Shown piece after piece: positions 5,527-6,749 of a DNA stretch of 6,749 bases. This DNA comes from Candidatus Galligastranaerophilus gallistercoris (GTDB lineage: Bacteria; Cyanobacteriota; Vampirovibrionia; Gastranaerophilales; Gastranaerophilaceae): contig DVJH01000157.1 in assembly GCA_018710795.1 (NCBI GenBank), forward strand, positions 1-6,749, read 5' to 3'. The stretch's first letter is position 1. Every line of letters starts with the position of its first letter. The notes under the pieces were generated by a model. It ran no database searches. It was not told the origin of the DNA and saw only the letters and a program-made list of their open reading frames with translations. The translations under genes were made by a program, and so were the position numbers.

Positions 5527-6534
5527 CTAAATCTCCTTAAGATTGCTTAATTCAAATTTTATTTCTTCGACGGTTGTTGTGTGGCATCCGAAATGCCTTA
5601 TTACAATGCTTGCTGCGCTGTTGCCTATTATTGCGGAATCCGTCGGGCTGAAACCGGCGCATAATGCAAGCGTGAAAGCGGCAACAACGGTGTCGCCCGC
5701 GCCCGTTACGTCAAAAACTTCTTTTTTATTGAAAGCGGGAATTTTTTTGAAATCTTTCCCTTTTTCAAAAACCGCCATTCCATTTTCGCCTCTTGTGATT
5801 AAAAGATATTTTAAATCCAGTTTTTGAATTAATTCTTCGCCCGCTTCTTTTAAGCTTTTATCATCTTTAATGAATTTGGAAATAAATTTTTCCGTATCCG
5901 GCTGGTTGGGCGTGATTGCCGTTACGCCTTTATATTTATCAAATGATTTTTGAATGTCTGCGACAATGATTTTATTATGTTTTTTTGCTTCTTCAATTGA
6001 AGCTTGAATTATGTTGTCGGTTAAACATCCCAGATGATAATCGGAAAGAATGACCCCGTCATAACAAGGCATTGCCTTTTTTATATTTTCAATTATTTTT
6101 TGCTCGGTTTCTTTGTTGACGGGTGTTTTTGTTTGTCTGTCAATTCTTACTATCTGCTGTGTAACGCTTTGGGAGCAGGAGCCTGAAATTCTTGTTTTTG
6201 TGGTTGTTTTTCTCGTATTGTCTTTTACCATATAATCGGTGTTTATTTTTGCACCGTTCAAGGCTTCAATTAAAACGCCGCCATAGTAATCATCACCATA
6301 AACACCTATGGCGCCCACTTTTCCGAGGTTCAAAGATGAAATATTGTTTGCGGCATTAGAGGCCGTGCCTAAAATTATTTTGGTTTCGGTGTGCTCCAAA
6401 ATTAAAACGGGCGCTTCCCTTGAGATTCTCTCCGTTTGCCCGAAAACCATTTCATCAATTGCAAAATCCCCGATTACAAGGATTTTAACGTTTTTTAATT
6501 CATCCAGTCTGTTAATAATTTCCGATTTATTCAT
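5527..6534 (-). CDS. rfaE1: PfkB-family sugar kinase of the RfaE1 / HldE kinase-domain type (probable heptose-7-phosphate kinase)
   Basis: This 335-residue cytosolic kinase covers a single PfkB (ribokinase-like) domain. RfaE1 hallmarks are GDFAIDEMVFGQTERISREAPV (22-43, like the family's RISPEAPV signature), LSDY (163-166), TPN (208-210), LLITRGENGM (244-253) and DVTGAGDT (275-282), with Asp281 as the expected catalytic base. RfaE1/HldE phosphorylates sedoheptulose-derived heptose-7-phosphate toward ADP- or GDP-heptose for surface glycans. The cytidylyltransferase half of bifunctional HldE is absent, so a separate RfaE2 would be needed. The usual GGAAN substrate loop reads GTASN here (56-60) and the DPK(G) loop reads DIQK (193-196), so a different sugar substrate is possible. 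It is the first gene of a three-gene operon with DUF4330 and the IctB-like protein. No Shine-Dalgarno precedes the ATG, and the best promoter sits so close that the mRNA may be leaderless. Confidence 0.85.
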   Translation of the reverse strand: MNKSEIINRLDELKNVKILVIGDFAIDEMVFGQTERISREAPVLILEHTETKIILGTASNAANNISSLNLGKVGAIGVYGDDYYGGVLIEALNGAKINTDYMVKDNTRKTTTKTRISGSCSQSVTQQIVRIDRQTKTPVNKETEQKIIENIKKAMPCYDGVILSDYHLGCLTDNIIQASIEEAKKHNKIIVADIQKSFDKYKGVTAITPNQPDTEKFISKFIKDDKSLKEAGEELIQKLDLKYLLITRGENGMAVFEKGKDFKKIPAFNKKEVFDVTGAGDTVVAAFTLALCAGFSPTDSAIIGNSAASIVIRHFGCHTTTVEEIKFELSNLKEI

Positions 6535-6543
6535 TGTAAGAAA

Positions 6544-6572
6544 ATATTAACATAAAAAATAATTCAAGTTAA
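6544..6572 (-). promoter_or_regulatory. Candidate promoter of the RfaE1-DUF4330-IctB operon
   Basis: On the minus strand TTAACT (complement of 6567-6572) and TAATAT (complement of 6544-6549) are 17 nt apart. TGT precedes the -10, giving an extended -10. The predicted start lies only a few bases before the ATG at 6534, which agrees with the missing Shine-Dalgarno. The AT-rich context limits confidence. Confidence 0.45.
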
Positions 6573-6577
6573 CTTGA
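6564..6577. promoter_or_regulatory. Perfect 14-bp palindrome between divergent promoters (possible operator)
   Basis: TCAAGTTAACTTGA is perfectly self-complementary. It covers the candidate -35 of the kinase operon and overlaps the first four bases of the -35 of the tRNA promoter. The position suits a dimeric regulator site, but only one copy is seen. Confidence 0.4.
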
Positions 6578-6601
6578 CATTAAAAATTGAGATTGTAATA
6601 T
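6574..6601 (+). promoter_or_regulatory. Sigma70-like promoter of tRNA-Val
   Basis: A perfect TTGACA (-35, 6574-6579) and TAATAT (-10, 6596-6601) are separated by 16 nt. Transcription would start near 6608, leaving about 30 nt of leader to be trimmed from the tRNA precursor. Confidence 0.75.
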
Positions 6602-6637
6602 AAAAAAAGAAATGAGGAGCAGCTTCCTTGTTTTTAA

Positions 6638-6713
6638 GGGCGTTTAGCTCAGCTGGTAGAGCGTCTCCCTTACAAGGAGAGGGTCGGGGGTTCGAATCCC
6701 TCAACGCCCACCA
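6638..6713 (+). tRNA. tRNA-Val (anticodon UAC)
   Basis: The 76-nt cloverleaf is complete. The acceptor stem GGGCGTT pairs with AACGCCC (6703-6709). The D arm is GCTC/GAGC (6647-6650 and 6659-6662) around AGCTGGTA. The anticodon stem is TCTCC/GGAGA with loop CTTACAA, placing TAC at 6671-6673 (reads GUN valine codons, best GUA). The T arm is GGGGG/CCCTC around TTCGAAT with one G-U pair. The discriminator is A (6710) and CCA is encoded at 6711-6713. It has its own promoter and terminator and no adjacent tRNA inside the window. Confidence 0.97.
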
Positions 6714-6716
6714 TTT

Positions 6717-6742
6717 AAAAGAGGTCTATGGCCTCTTTTTTT
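6717..6742 (+). terminator. Intrinsic terminator of tRNA-Val
   Basis: AAAGAGGTC (6718-6726) pairs with GGCCTCTTT (6730-6738) around a TAT loop, with one G-U pair. A T-tract runs to 6742. It starts four bases after the CCA end, as expected for a single tRNA unit. Confidence 0.85.
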
Positions 6743-6749
6743 ATATTGC

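Noticed and set aside
5543..5827. 94-codon plus-strand open frame
   Set aside because: Antisense to the DVTGAGDT region of the kinase, which is clearly the coding strand.
6308..6550. 80-codon plus-strand open frame
   Set aside because: Antisense to the kinase N-terminus and running into its promoter region; no independent support.
6611..6637. Small hairpin (AGGAG / CTTCCT) in the tRNA leader as a regulatory RNA
   Set aside because: Only five pairs including a G-U; it lies in the precursor leader normally removed and has no T-tract.

Overview
This AT-rich 6.7 kb window carries seven complete or near-complete protein genes, the 3' end of an eighth, and one tRNA. Several proteins look cyanobacterial: a DUF4330 protein and an O-antigen-ligase-like membrane protein of the IctB type. 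There are no photosynthesis genes. One protein opens with a short 'VSFG' N-terminus that I associate, from memory, with gut Melainabacteria. The best guess is therefore a non-photosynthetic relative of cyanobacteria (Vampirovibrionia / Gastranaerophilales). This placement is inference and was not checked against any database.

Left part, + strand (1-2702): an unidentified gene end (1-191) is followed by a single-domain response regulator (218-586). Two bases after its stop begins a 459-residue GspE/PilB-like protein (589-1968), which keeps the family's domain order and P-loop but has lost other catalytic motifs. The three probably form one transcription unit. bioD follows with its own extended -10 promoter and a strong Shine-Dalgarno (2037-2702).

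Right part, - strand (6534 down to 2682): an RfaE1-type PfkB sugar kinase, a DUF4330 membrane-anchored protein and the IctB-like Wzy/WaaL-fold protein are packed at a 3-nt gap and an 11-nt overlap, so they look like one operon tied to the cell envelope or surface glycans. After a 93-nt gap comes a 272-residue Ala/Gly-rich protein with a C-terminal membrane segment. Its 3' end overlaps the 3' end of bioD by 21 nt.

Far right: a tRNA-Val(UAC) lies divergent from the kinase operon, with its own sigma70-like promoter, encoded CCA and an intrinsic terminator. The intergenic region between them holds a perfect 14-bp palindrome covering the -35 regions of two apparently divergent promoters.

Most worth a second look are the degenerate secretion-type ATPase paired with a response regulator, the IctB/DUF4330/RfaE1 operon, and the VSFG-start membrane protein. 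I see no CRISPR array, insertion sequence, phage gene or toxin-antitoxin pair.
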